From Halalkalibacter alkalisediminis (GTDB lineage Bacteria > Bacillota > Bacilli > Bacillales > Bacillaceae_D), in assembly GCF_028610705.1 (NCBI RefSeq), contig NZ_JAQQWT010000010.1:48311-112310 (forward strand): a stretch of DNA of 64,000 bases, written 5' to 3'. The translations under genes were made by a program, and so were the position numbers. Each line of letters begins with the position of its first letter. Positions within the stretch are counted from its first letter, which is position 1. The notes beneath the pieces are model-generated. The model did no database searches and was not told the DNA's origin. It saw nothing but the letters and a program-made list of their open reading frames with translations. Shown here one piece after another: positions 1 to 7,524 of the stretch.

Positions 1-284
1 CATGGTCTCGGAACAATCATAAAAATTTGAAGGAGTTTCCATCCGCCTCTTAGAAACATGCAAATACGCAGTGCAGCAGTTGATTTTACATAATAACGGT
101 CACCCTCGATTAAAACTAAGCTTTCAACCTGAGGAGGAACATTCCTCTGCCTTAATATCTCTTTCCCTTTTTCTCCTTGTAAAGAAGCAAATACAAATAA
201 ACCGTCCGGATCTCTCTTAATAATAAATTGCACACTATCATTACAGAAGTTGCATATCCCATCAAATAATATAATTTTAGCCAT
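1..284 (-). CDS. Thiol-disulfide oxidoreductase DCC family protein (DUF393, YuxK-like), partial
   Basis: Partial gene running off the left edge; about 94 codons are visible from the ATG at 284. An AGGAG ribosome binding site lies 7 bases upstream. The N-terminus reads MAKIILFDGICNFCN, which carries the DxxCxxC signature of the DCC/DUF393 family at residues 8-14. It is followed by the usual segment in which a DPDG turn precedes an FASLQ strand. Members are small thioredoxin-like proteins of about 130-140 residues with a presumed redox role; no substrate is known. It is divergent from the LacI-type gene with a 278-base gap. The C-terminal third lies outside the window, so intactness cannot be judged. 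Confidence 0.85.
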   Translation of the reverse strand, partial: MAKIILFDGICNFCNDSVQFIIKRDPDGLFVFASLQGEKGKEILRQRNVPPQVESLVLIEGDRYYVKSTAALRICMFLRGGWKLLQIFMIVPRP

Positions 285-423
285 AAGTCCTACTCCTTTT
301 TAAAAAGAATACACTAGTTCTCATTTTACCAAAGGAATGTTACTTCGCCTATTGAATAAAAAAAGAAGATACCAGCCTTTATTTCAGTATGATCTATATT
401 AACAAGATATGTACCAAGTCTTT

Positions 424-498
424 TAGGTTTGCATCTTATAAAGAACTAGAGCACCAACTTCCATCACAACCTGAAAGACTGACCTGATTGCAAACCTA
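424..498. repeat. 10-bp inverted repeat upstream of the LacI-type gene
   Basis: TAGGTTTGCA at 424-433 is repeated exactly in inverted orientation as TGCAAACCTA at 489-498, with 55 bases between the arms. The right arm ends just before the likely promoter of the regulator gene. The arms could be paired operator half sites for looping repression or the stem of a long hairpin. It differs from the usual LacI-family operator, a compact palindrome with a central CG, so assignment to this regulator is only a guess. Confidence 0.4.
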
Positions 499-504
499 TT
501 AAAT

Positions 505-535
505 TTGCGAATAAATGTTATAGTAAAGGTATAAT
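505..535 (+). promoter_or_regulatory. Possible sigma-A promoter of the LacI-type gene
   Basis: TTGCGA (505-510) and a perfect TATAAT (530-535) are separated by 19 bases. That spacing is longer than the 17-base optimum, so the promoter would be weak or need an activator. It lies 28 bases before the chosen start codon. Confidence 0.35.
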
Positions 536-562
536 AACTTCGCTCAGAATAGGTGAATGTTC

Positions 563-1525
563 ATGGCTAATATAAAAGATATCGCTAAAATGGCGAATGT
601 TTCCGTTACAACGGTTTCGCGAGTGTTAAATAATCATCCATATGTAAGTCAAGAAAAACGAAACGCTGTCTTACAAGCTATTGAAAAAAGCAATTATCAA
701 AAAAATTACAATGCCGTTCATTTAAGTACAGGAAAAACCTTCTTAATTGGTGTCGTTCTCCCTTATTCAAATCATCCTTATTTCGGTTTATTAGTAGAGG
801 GTATCGCAAATGAGGCGTTAACGTTGAATTACAACATTGTATTAATTCAAACAAATTATGATAAGAACAGAGAATTAGAAGCGTTAGACATGTTAAAACA
901 TAAACAAATAGATGCTCTAATTATCTGTTCACGGATCTGTGATTGGGATACACTTAAGCACTATAGCTCATATGGCTCCATCACTCTGTGCGAGGATACA
1001 AGAGGAAGAAATTTATCTTCAACATTCATTGATCATTACGAGAGTTTTTTTACAGCATTAGAATTTTTGGCAAGTAAAGGACACTCCAAAATCGGCTATT
1101 GTATAGGTAGAACTTCTGGTACGAATAGCACTCAAAGGGAGTCTGCCTATCGTGATTTTTTACAAAAATACAACCACCCCTATGAAGTACACTATATTTT
1201 TAACAACTGTTTATTTTTAGAGGATGGAGAACAAGTCATTAAAGAAATTAAAAAAATGACAGACCCTCCAACAGCGATACTAGTGACAAGTGATCAAGTT
1301 GCTGCTGGGATGGTTACTTGCTGTCATAAAGAAAATATCTCAATTCCGAACAAGCTTGCTCTTATTGGATTTGACAACCAACCTATTGCGAAATTAATGG
1401 CCATTACGACTATGGAAATTCCTTTGGTACAGATGGGTAGAAATCTTGTAATTCAAGCAACTAACAGCAAAGACACAACTTACGACCAATTCAAAAGCCG
1501 CCTTATTGAAAGAGAGACGGTATAA
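563..1525 (+). CDS. LacI/GalR-family transcriptional regulator
   Basis: 320-residue regulator of typical LacI-family length. Residues 1-50 are the DNA-binding headpiece with the helix-turn-helix and hinge sequence VSVTTVSRVLN. The rest is a periplasmic-binding-protein-like effector domain with the expected segments (IGVVLPY near residue 60, an AILVTSDQVAAG strand and LIGFDN near residue 265). The ATG at 563 is preferred over the upstream in-frame ATG at 557 because the AGGTG ribosome binding site (551-555) is 7 bases from 563 but only 1 base from 557. It is monocistronic and followed by a terminator. The family normally represses sugar catabolic genes, but no sugar operon is adjacent, so the target is unknown. 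Confidence 0.93.
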   Translation: MANIKDIAKMANVSVTTVSRVLNNHPYVSQEKRNAVLQAIEKSNYQKNYNAVHLSTGKTFLIGVVLPYSNHPYFGLLVEGIANEALTLNYNIVLIQTNYDKNRELEALDMLKHKQIDALIICSRICDWDTLKHYSSYGSITLCEDTRGRNLSSTFIDHYESFFTALEFLASKGHSKIGYCIGRTSGTNSTQRESAYRDFLQKYNHPYEVHYIFNNCLFLEDGEQVIKEIKKMTDPPTAILVTSDQVAAGMVTCCHKENISIPNKLALIGFDNQPIAKLMAITTMEIPLVQMGRNLVIQATNSKDTTYDQFKSRLIERETV

Positions 1526-1538
1526 ATCAATGACATAC

Positions 1539-1595
1539 AAGAGGTGCACCTGTATCAGAACATTTGATCCAGACTGCACTTCTCTTTATTTTTTC
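1539..1595 (+). terminator. Rho-independent terminator after the LacI-type gene
   Basis: AGAGGTGCA (1540-1548) pairs with TGCACTTCTCT (1575-1585) through a two-base bulge and is followed by a T-rich tail (TTATTTTTTC). It sits between two convergent genes and may also act on the minus strand. Confidence 0.55.
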
Positions 1596-1978
1596 ACTAG
1601 GGAAAATAGCTCGCTCTCATATTCTAACTTTCTTGAACCTTCCTTCCACTTGATAAACATTAACAATTCATCGTCATGATCGTAATACCCACAACCTTCA
1701 CATTGATAAACATATTCCTCGTTACGAGTCGTCTCAGACAACCACCCTACTCCAAAATGAGGGTGAACATCAAAAATAAGATGATCTAACTCTTCATTCC
1801 CTTTAAAGAAAAAAAGGATTTCATAACTCCCTTCGGTTCCCGCTAATTTCGCATTTAATTCCACTCTCCCATTTTCTGTTTCACCATAATAAGTAACAAA
1901 AGGAAACCGTAGAAACAACATATATAAACATATAAGCATGGTCACCATGGCCATAATCAAATAGACATTTTTCCTCAT
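1586..1978 (-). CDS. Hypothetical membrane-anchored protein
   Basis: 130-residue protein that I do not recognise. Residues 1-25 form one hydrophobic N-terminal segment (signal anchor), and the rest is a soluble domain presumably outside the membrane. It contains a CEGCGYYDHDDE stretch, where two cysteines beside acidic and His residues could bind a metal. The ATG at 1978 is chosen because AGGAGG lies 7 bases upstream; the in-frame GTG at 1987 overlaps that ribosome binding site. It is convergent with the LacI-type gene and appears monocistronic. Confidence 0.7.
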   Translation of the reverse strand: MRKNVYLIMAMVTMLICLYMLFLRFPFVTYYGETENGRVELNAKLAGTEGSYEILFFFKGNEELDHLIFDVHPHFGVGWLSETTRNEEYVYQCEGCGYYDHDDELLMFIKWKEGSRKLEYESELFSLVKK

Positions 1979-2100
1979 GTTGTCCACCTCCTACTTCATT
2001 AAATGAACAACCTGATTGATTTATACATGATACTTTGAGAAGTGCTTGTTTTAGCTAAGTAACTTTATTGGTATCTAATAGGGTATGTGAAATTAATTTA

Positions 2101-2140
2101 GAACCACTCGTCTCTCCATGAGACGAGTGGTTCCAATCAA
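2101..2140 (-). terminator. Strong hairpin after trpS
   Basis: GAACCACTCGTCTC (2101-2114) pairs perfectly with GAGACGAGTGGTTC (2120-2133) around a 5-base loop. The stem is very stable, but on the minus strand it is followed only by an AT-rich stretch, not a clean T run. It lies between the trpS stop and the next minus-strand gene. Confidence 0.6.
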
Positions 2141-2145
2141 ATAAT

Positions 2146-3144
2146 TTAAGATAGTAGCCCGATTTTCTCTCTTATTTCTTTTAAGAAAGGGACACTAATG
2201 GCTCTTGCTTTTTCAGCCCCTTCTAACAAAATCTCATTGAGTTTTTTGGGAGCATTGATTAATTCTAAATAGGTTTCACGCGGTTCCTCTAATACGTCAT
2301 TCATTACTTTCCCTAGCTCCTGCTTAGCTTCACCCCAACTAATCCCATTTTCATATCGCTCTCGCATTATTAATACTTCATTAGCACTTGCGAATTCTTG
2401 ATACAAAGAAAAGATAATTGAAGTATAAGGGTCTTTACAAGCTCCTGGTGGAGATGAATCTGTTTTAATTTTATTAATTAGTTTCTGTCGTTTTTTCGAT
2501 TCCTCAAATAACGGGATCGTATTTTTATAACTTTTACTCATCTTCCGACCATCTAACCCAAGTAAGACGGCCGTATTCTCTTCAACCTGATATTGAGGCA
2601 ACGAGAATGTATCCCCATATGTTTTATTAAACGTGTCCGCTAAGTCTCGGGCAATTTCAATATGCTGTATTTGATCTTTCCCTACTGGTACAATATCCGT
2701 TTTTAACAATAAAATATCAGCAGCCATGAGAACCGGATACGTGAACAACCCCATGTTCACTCCAAAATCTCGGTCTCTCCCTCTGTCTAGATTGCTATCA
2801 GCTAAGGCTTTATAGGCATGGGCTCGGTTCATAAGTCCTTTAGAAGCAAGACAAGATAAGATCCATGTTAGCTCAAAAATTTCCGGAACATCTGATTGTC
2901 GATAAAAGATCGTTTTAGTTGGATCAAGACCGAGAGCTAACCATGTTGCTGCAACTTTACATGAATGATCTTTATATTCCTCACGACCAGGAACGTTCGT
3001 CAATGCATGATAATCAGCTACAAAATAAGCAGATTGATAATGTTCATTTTTGGATAAGGCGATTGCTGGTTTAATCGCGCCAATATAATTACCAAGATGG
3101 ATATCTCCAGTCGGTTTGATCCCTGTTAATACATTCTTTTTCAT
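2146..3144 (-). CDS. trpS: Tryptophanyl-tRNA synthetase
   Basis: 332-residue class I aminoacyl-tRNA synthetase that charges tRNA-Trp. The first catalytic signature is present as PTGDIHLGN (HIGH-type, residues 8-16), and the second is KMSKS in GRKMSKSYKNT near residue 205. The sequence departs clearly from the remembered B. subtilis TrpS, for example HALTNVPGREEY where that protein has HAITVPQDRLEL, so it belongs to a second TrpS lineage. The ATG at 3144 follows AGGAGG with good spacing; an upstream in-frame start at 3171 would lie inside the leader terminator. Expression is controlled by a T-box leader with a UGG specifier, as expected for a tryptophan-responsive synthetase. Confidence 0.96.
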   Translation of the reverse strand: MKKNVLTGIKPTGDIHLGNYIGAIKPAIALSKNEHYQSAYFVADYHALTNVPGREEYKDHSCKVAATWLALGLDPTKTIFYRQSDVPEIFELTWILSCLASKGLMNRAHAYKALADSNLDRGRDRDFGVNMGLFTYPVLMAADILLLKTDIVPVGKDQIQHIEIARDLADTFNKTYGDTFSLPQYQVEENTAVLLGLDGRKMSKSYKNTIPLFEESKKRQKLINKIKTDSSPPGACKDPYTSIIFSLYQEFASANEVLIMRERYENGISWGEAKQELGKVMNDVLEEPRETYLELINAPKKLNEILLEGAEKARAISVPFLKEIREKIGLLS

Positions 3145-3169
3145 TAATAATCCTCCTCGTTTTAACAAC

Positions 3170-3483
3170 ACAAAAAGGGCTTCTCCTCCTATAAAAAGGA
3201 CGAGAAACCCGTGGTGCCACCTTCATTCGCTCATATTCATAAGCGCACTTGATCGTACGGAAACAGAAACCTTTAACTAAAAGTAATTTTACCTTTTAGT
3301 CGTTTCATTTCGATACGTTGTCTCTTTTATCGGTAAGACTCTCCGACAAAGCCTACTATCCTTTCAGCTCTGCAGCTCAGAAGTCCATTCAATGGGGTTT
3401 CTACACTGATTCACACCACCCATCAGCTCTCTGTTCGTATGAATCCCATCTACTTCTCTTCATCATAGCTCTACATTTTCATT
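3170..3483 (-). promoter_or_regulatory. Tryptophan-specific T-box riboswitch leader of trpS
   Basis: On the minus strand the leader shows Stem I elements (GAGAGCTGATGGGTGG) and then the specifier region GAATGGACTTCTGAGC. The codon at the specifier position is UGG (3387-3385), that is Trp. The T-box sequence AAGGTGGCACCAC is at 3223-3211. The terminator that competes with it is GGGTTTCTC...GAGAAGCCC followed by TTTTT (3210-3172). In this family, uncharged tRNA-Trp pairs with specifier and T-box and stabilises the antiterminator, switching on trpS. Confidence 0.93.
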
Positions 3484-3489
3484 TGTTTC

Positions 3490-3518
3490 ATTCTAAAATA
3501 TGGAAAACAAAACGTCAA
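3490..3518 (-). promoter_or_regulatory. Sigma-A promoter of the trpS T-box transcript
   Basis: On the minus strand TTGACG (3518-3513) and TAGAAT (3495-3490) are separated by exactly 17 bases. The implied transcription start, near 3483, agrees with the 5' end of the T-box Stem I. Confidence 0.8.
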
Positions 3519-3562
3519 CCTTTTTTAAAAAGTCGACATCCACTCCATTCTTGATAACGGTA

Positions 3563-3613
3563 TCATATTTTCTTTAGCCAATCTAATTTAGAATCCTTCT
3601 CTATAACAGACAT
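3563..3613 (-). CDS. Possible 16-residue peptide upstream of the trpS leader
   Basis: ATG at 3613 follows an excellent AGGAGG site 5-6 bases upstream and opens a 16-codon frame, MSVIEKDSKLDWLKKI, containing one Trp codon. It ends 45 bases before the trpS promoter, so it would need its own upstream promoter. It may be an independent small gene, a truncated remnant or chance. It is not a recognised family. Confidence 0.35.
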   Translation of the reverse strand: MSVIEKDSKLDWLKKI

Positions 3614-3714
3614 ACTCACTCCTCCTCGGGTAAATCGGATATTATAACATATTATAAAAACAGAAAAGTAGATCGTTTAACCATGTGAACCAAACGAGCC
3701 ACAAGGTGAAATGT

Positions 3715-4350
3715 TTATAGAAGTGATTTTTTCCAAGCTACAGACAACTCATTTAAGTTGAGCAATACGTGCTTATCTCTTTCGTTGTTTTGATCTTGAT
3801 AGGTAGTGTGATTAACTACTTTAATGCTTACATCTGATTTCCGCTCCGTAAGTACACATCGATCCTTCACTGATACGTAACCTTCTTTTAACACTCTTAG
3901 ATAATAACCCGAATATCCTGTTTGCTGGATGAGTAAGGGAAGTTTTGGTTCTTGATGCCGTTTCGCCACTTTATAGCAAGGTCTTCGTGGTTGACTTACT
4001 TGGACGACCGCCTCTCCCCACTGCCAGATGTCTCCAATATGTGTATCCTTCTCCACCATACCAGCTAAGGTCATATTCTCTCCAAAAGAGCCAATAGGAA
4101 AGGTCTTTTCTAATTCTTTTTCCCAGTAGGCGTAATGTTCAATCGGATATATGCAAACGGCTTTATCTATTCCTCCATGATTCACAAGATCTGCTTGTTG
4201 GTCTCCCTCAAGTCCCGTTTTTGACAAAAATAAACTTTTTTCAGAAACTGAATTTTTATAGATTGCTGAAATGATCTTCTTATCACCATCCCCACCAATA
4301 TTTTGACTTACACCAATATTGAGCGAGAGAATCGTTCCCATCTGCTGCAT
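3715..4350 (-). CDS. MOSC domain-containing protein (YiiM-like)
   Basis: 211 residues. The MOSC (molybdenum cofactor sulfurase C-terminal) core covers residues 30-165. It has the GLEGDQQADLVNHGG segment, the GENMTLAGM strand and the conserved cysteine in QPRRPCYK. Related YiiM-type proteins handle N-hydroxylated or molybdenum-cofactor-linked substrates; the substrate here cannot be named. The start at 4350 follows GGAGG with 8-base spacing. It stands alone and diverges from the small gene at 4491. Confidence 0.88.
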   Translation of the reverse strand: MQQMGTILSLNIGVSQNIGGDGDKKIISAIYKNSVSEKSLFLSKTGLEGDQQADLVNHGGIDKAVCIYPIEHYAYWEKELEKTFPIGSFGENMTLAGMVEKDTHIGDIWQWGEAVVQVSQPRRPCYKVAKRHQEPKLPLLIQQTGYSGYYLRVLKEGYVSVKDRCVLTERKSDVSIKVVNHTTYQDQNNERDKHVLLNLNELSVAWKKSLL

Positions 4351-4490
4351 AAAATGACCTCCAGTAATGAACTATTCCTATTATTCGACACACTTTAATG
4401 ATCTTCCTTTAAAATCTTTCTTATCTACGTAGGGTATAAATATTCCCTCAAAGGTAAATATTGTAATAAGTCTGAAAAGGAGGTTACCAT

Positions 4491-4661
4491 ATGGATGTCG
4501 ATATGACAGCTGAACAAGTACTGATGACCATTCAACAATTAAATGCTGCAGGTGAGAGTTTAAACAAAAAGAAAGTAAAAAAATCACATCCGCAATTAAT
4601 GAGAAGTGCGCTACACTATTTTCCTGATTGGGATCATGCCATCGAACGTAGCGTGATGTAA
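4491..4661 (+). CDS. Small protein with a homing-endonuclease-associated-repeat-like fold
   Basis: 56-residue open frame starting at ATG 4491, 6 bases after AAAAGGAGG, and ending just before a strong terminator. The pattern KKVKKSHPQLMRSALHYF, then a Trp-Asp segment (PDWDHAIERS), resembles the roughly 50-residue helical repeat found next to HNH and homing endonucleases (PF18780-like). No nuclease is fused or adjacent. It would be a free-standing DNA-binding-like module; its role is unknown. Confidence 0.7.
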   Translation: MDVDMTAEQVLMTIQQLNAAGESLNKKKVKKSHPQLMRSALHYFPDWDHAIERSVM

Positions 4662-4704
4662 CGGTTGTTAGTGGTAATTACAACCATATGAGTAACCAGC
4701 GAGT

Positions 4705-4739
4705 AGCAAGCAAATCCTTTTGCTTGCTTTTTGTTTTTC
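4705..4739 (+). terminator. Rho-independent terminator
   Basis: AGCAAGCAAA (4705-4714) pairs with TTTGCTTGCT (4719-4728) and is followed by TTTTGTTTTT. It terminates the 56-residue gene. Confidence 0.9.
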
Positions 4740-4833
4740 TTAATAAGCCTTTTACAAAAACAAACAGACTAGTCGGTCAGCTATTTTTCCTTTATAGTAA
4801 AGATATCTTTATTTATAGAAGGGAATTTTTGAT

Positions 4834-5652
4834 ATGACATACAAAATGATTGTGCTTGATTTAGATGACACACTTCTACGTGATGACCATACGATTTCTG
4901 ACCGAACGAAAAATGCTTTAATGGCGGCACAAGAACAAGGAGTAAAAGTGGTATTAGCTTCGGGCAGACCTACTTTTGGAATGAATAATATTGCAGAAGA
5001 ACTTAAGCTACATGAATATGGAAGTTATATTTTATCTTTTAACGGTGCAAAGATTATTGATGCAAAAACAAGTGAGGAACATTTCAGTAGTACTCTTTCT
5101 CCGGAAATGGTCCATCGTTTGTATGAACTTAGCCAGGCTGAGGGAGTTGGCATTCATACCTATGTTAATGATTGGATCATCACAGAAAATGAGCATCCTT
5201 TTACATTGAAGGAAGGAGAAATTACGGGACTTCCAATAAAAAAAGTAACAAGCTTTGTTGACTCTGTTATTGCTCCCGTTGTAAAAGTGCTGATGGTAGA
5301 AGACCCTGAAAAACTCATTAAAGTCGAAGAGAAACTAAAACAAGAATTTAAGGGCACCCTTAGTATCATGCGCTCAAAGCCTTATTTTTTAGAGTTTCTT
5401 GAAGAAGGTGTTACAAAAGGTTCTAGTTTAAATGCTCTTATCCAAACTCTTGGCATCAAGCGTGAGGAAGTCATTGCAATGGGCGATAGTTATAACGATC
5501 TAGCTATGATTGAGTTTGCTGGCCTTGGGGTCGCCATGGGGAATGCACCTGAGGACATTAAAGAAGCTGCTGATTATGTGACTGATTCAAATATGAATGA
5601 CGGTGTCGCTATGGTAGTCGAGGAATTTATTTTAGCAAAAGTTGCTAAATAA
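4834..5652 (+). CDS. Cof-type HAD-superfamily sugar-phosphate phosphatase
   Basis: 272 residues, the usual length for Cof/YidA-type phosphatases with a type IIB cap. Motif I is DLDDTLL (residues 8-14; Asp8 nucleophile, Asp10 acid). Motif II is the SGR region near residue 44. Motif III/IV is seen as KGSSLNAL followed by GDSYNDLAM near residues 195-225. Such enzymes dephosphorylate sugar phosphates or flavin nucleotides with broad specificity. A GAAGGGA site lies 10 bases before ATG 4834. It is monocistronic, between two terminators. Confidence 0.93.
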   Translation: MTYKMIVLDLDDTLLRDDHTISDRTKNALMAAQEQGVKVVLASGRPTFGMNNIAEELKLHEYGSYILSFNGAKIIDAKTSEEHFSSTLSPEMVHRLYELSQAEGVGIHTYVNDWIITENEHPFTLKEGEITGLPIKKVTSFVDSVIAPVVKVLMVEDPEKLIKVEEKLKQEFKGTLSIMRSKPYFLEFLEEGVTKGSSLNALIQTLGIKREEVIAMGDSYNDLAMIEFAGLGVAMGNAPEDIKEAADYVTDSNMNDGVAMVVEEFILAKVAK

Positions 5653-5657
5653 TGTGT

Positions 5658-5692
5658 ATAGGGTCATCTATGATGGATGACCCTATTATTTT
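5658..5692. terminator. Bidirectional terminator
   Basis: ATAGGGTCATC (5658-5668) pairs exactly with GATGACCCTAT (5676-5686), followed by TATTTTC. It lies between convergent genes and is nearly symmetrical, so it can serve both strands. Confidence 0.8.
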
Positions 5693-5696
5693 CAGT

Positions 5697-5882
5697 TTAA
5701 ATAAAAATCCAAATAAGAGCTATTACAACCGCTACCAATGGAATTAATGCGATATAAATAAAAGATAATTTGGCAATGTTTTTATTTTTTTCGTAATCTG
5801 GATCCACTGCTTGAGTCAGCATTAATGTGACAACCAGAGCAACCATGCACACAACAATAGCTAAAACAATCATAAAATTCAT
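5697..5882 (-). CDS. Small two-helix membrane protein
   Basis: 61 residues. A hydrophobic helix at residues 4-23 and a second at 39-60 flank a charged loop (DPDYEKNKN). An AAGGGG site precedes ATG 5882. It resembles unnamed small Bacillaceae membrane proteins with no known function. It lies just downstream of the exoA stretch in the same orientation (28-base gap) and may be co-transcribed with it. Confidence 0.75.
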   Translation of the reverse strand: MNFMIVLAIVVCMVALVVTLMLTQAVDPDYEKNKNIAKLSFIYIALIPLVAVVIALIWIFI

Positions 5883-5910
5883 AGAGTCACCCCTTAAAAT
5901 CTCCTTACTC

Positions 5911-6666
5911 TTACATTGACAATTCTAAAGCAATCGGACAATGGTCACTACCTAAAACCGTAGAATGAATGTCTGCATTCACTAAGTTATCTCTTAATCG
6001 ATTGGAAACAATAAAATAATCAATTCTCCACCCGATATTTCTTTCTCTTACTTTATTCATATAGGACCACCAAGTATAAGAAAGTTCTTGCGTCGGATAA
6101 AAATACCGAAATGTATCCACAAAACCTGATTCAAGTAATTTGGTCATTTTTTCTCTTTCTTCTTCTGTGAATCCTGAGTTTTTCTTATTTGATTTAGGAT
6201 TTTTTAAATCGATCTCTGTGTGAGCCACGTTAAGGTCGCCACATAGAACAACTGGTTTAACTGCATCTAATTCAATAAGATACTGACGGAACCTATCTTC
6301 CCATTCCAAACGATAATCAAGCCTAGCTAAATCCCGTTTTGCATTAGGCGTATATACATTGACGAGATAGAAATCAGTATATTCTAACGTGATTACTCTA
6401 CCTTCTTTTTCTTCAAATTCTTCACCTAGCCCGTATTGCACCTTAAGTGGCTTTATTTTTGAAAAAACAGCCGTTCCCGAATACCCTTTTTTCTCCGCGT
6501 CATTCCAAAATTGATGGTAGCCTTCTAACTCAAGAGTAATTTGTTCTTGCTGACACTTTGTTTCTTGTATGCAAATAATATCAGCATTCACATCCTTAAA
6601 GTAATCTAAAAAACCTTTCGTTATACAAGCACGAATACCATTTACATTCCAAGATATGAGTTTCAT
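5911..6666 (-). CDS. exoA: Exodeoxyribonuclease III / AP endonuclease
   Basis: 251 residues, the full length for the ExoA/XthA family. It repairs abasic sites in DNA by 5' incision and has 3'-5' exonuclease activity. The active-site motifs are all present: WNVNGIRA (residues 6-13), the metal-binding Glu in QETK (near 35), GDLNVAHTEID (near 145) and the catalytic SDHCPI at the C-terminus. AAGGAG lies 12 bases before ATG 6666. It is followed closely by the small membrane gene. Confidence 0.96.
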   Translation of the reverse strand: MKLISWNVNGIRACITKGFLDYFKDVNADIICIQETKCQQEQITLELEGYHQFWNDAEKKGYSGTAVFSKIKPLKVQYGLGEEFEEKEGRVITLEYTDFYLVNVYTPNAKRDLARLDYRLEWEDRFRQYLIELDAVKPVVLCGDLNVAHTEIDLKNPKSNKKNSGFTEEEREKMTKLLESGFVDTFRYFYPTQELSYTWWSYMNKVRERNIGWRIDYFIVSNRLRDNLVNADIHSTVLGSDHCPIALELSM

Positions 6667-6779
6667 AGTTTGTCCCTACTCCTTATATAATACAGAAATT
6701 CAACATTATCCTTTATGTGAGAATTTATCAATATCTACTATTATAGTTTAATCGTTCAGCAAAACAAAATAATACGAAC

Positions 6780-6816
6780 AAAAGGCTACTGAAAAAGGTT
6801 ATTCAGTAGCCTTAAA
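6780..6816 (-). terminator. Terminator after the 108-residue membrane gene
   Basis: AAGGCTACTGAA (6782-6793) and TTCAGTAGCCTT (6802-6813) form the stem, and the minus strand continues with a T-rich tail. An almost identical stem occurs in the terminator at 9985-10034. Confidence 0.75.
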
Positions 6817-6892
6817 ACAAAAAGTGCAATGTGTGGAAACATTGCTCCACCTTCATTCCCTCCAAATTTAGTTCGTTCTTTTTTTCAATACA

Positions 6893-7219
6893 TCATTTAT
6901 GCTCCAACAATTGATTCATCTGCTCACTTGCCTCATTCTCATTATTAAAAAATTGTCCTAAATAAAAATCAGTTAAAAGAGGTATCATTTTCTCCTGCAG
7001 GAACTCTGAGCCTGTCTTTAACGAGTCAACTCCTGTTTCCGCAAGGTCCTCAGGGGCAATATTAAATAAAAAAACAGCTGCCATACTAACAACGATTAAC
7101 ACTACTGTAAATTTAAACAAGATTTTCAGAAGGGAAACAAGGAGGAATACAGCAATGATACTTCCAATAATTATAAGCCAATTTGATTGTGTATGAAATA
7201 ATTCAGCTAAATGTTCCAC
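6893..7219 (-). CDS. Hypothetical membrane protein
   Basis: 108 residues starting at GTG 7219, 6 bases after AAAGGAGGAG. Two adjacent hydrophobic segments cover residues 13-32 and 33-52. A soluble, mostly helical acidic C-terminus follows. I do not recognise the family; the layout suggests a small integral membrane protein with a cytoplasmic or external tail. A terminator follows. Confidence 0.65.
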   Translation of the reverse strand: MEHLAELFHTQSNWLIIIGSIIAVFLLVSLLKILFKFTVVLIVVSMAAVFLFNIAPEDLAETGVDSLKTGSEFLQEKMIPLLTDFYLGQFFNNENEASEQMNQLLEHK

Positions 7220-7275
7220 AGCTCCTCCTTTAATGTTTATCCGAGCGAATTCTTAGTAACACAGTGTTCACAAGT

Positions 7276-7332
7276 TCATCTAGCCTTAAACATTAGATGA
7301 TCAATCGTTCTTTTGCCTATTTTCATCATCAT
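7276..7332 (-). CDS. Possible 18-residue peptide
   Basis: A perfect AGAGGAGG site precedes ATG 7332, opening MMMKIGKRTIDHLMFKAR and a stop at 7276. It lies 56 bases before the membrane-protein gene on the same strand, so it could be a leader peptide, a small independent gene or a truncated remnant. Confidence 0.3.
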   Translation of the reverse strand: MMMKIGKRTIDHLMFKAR

Positions 7333-7524
7333 ACCGACCTCCTCTAGAGATGTAAATCCTAAATGGTCAAATAGCCACCTACGAAAGAGAGTTAACCTTC
7401 TACACCTTCGCTATCTGAAACGCAAATATTTTCACGCATAAAAAATTGCCCAAATCCCTCTTATAAATCTTTCTTTATTAGGGACAATAAGAAAATATTG
7501 ATCATAATAATGGAGGAATTACAA

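Noticed and set aside
3318..3554. Plus-strand ORF of 78 codons
   Set aside because: It is antisense to the trpS T-box leader and promoter, has no ribosome binding site and contains no recognisable protein features.
4381..4587. Minus-strand ORF of 68 codons
   Set aside because: It overlaps antisense the small plus-strand gene at 4491, which has a clear ribosome binding site and terminator.
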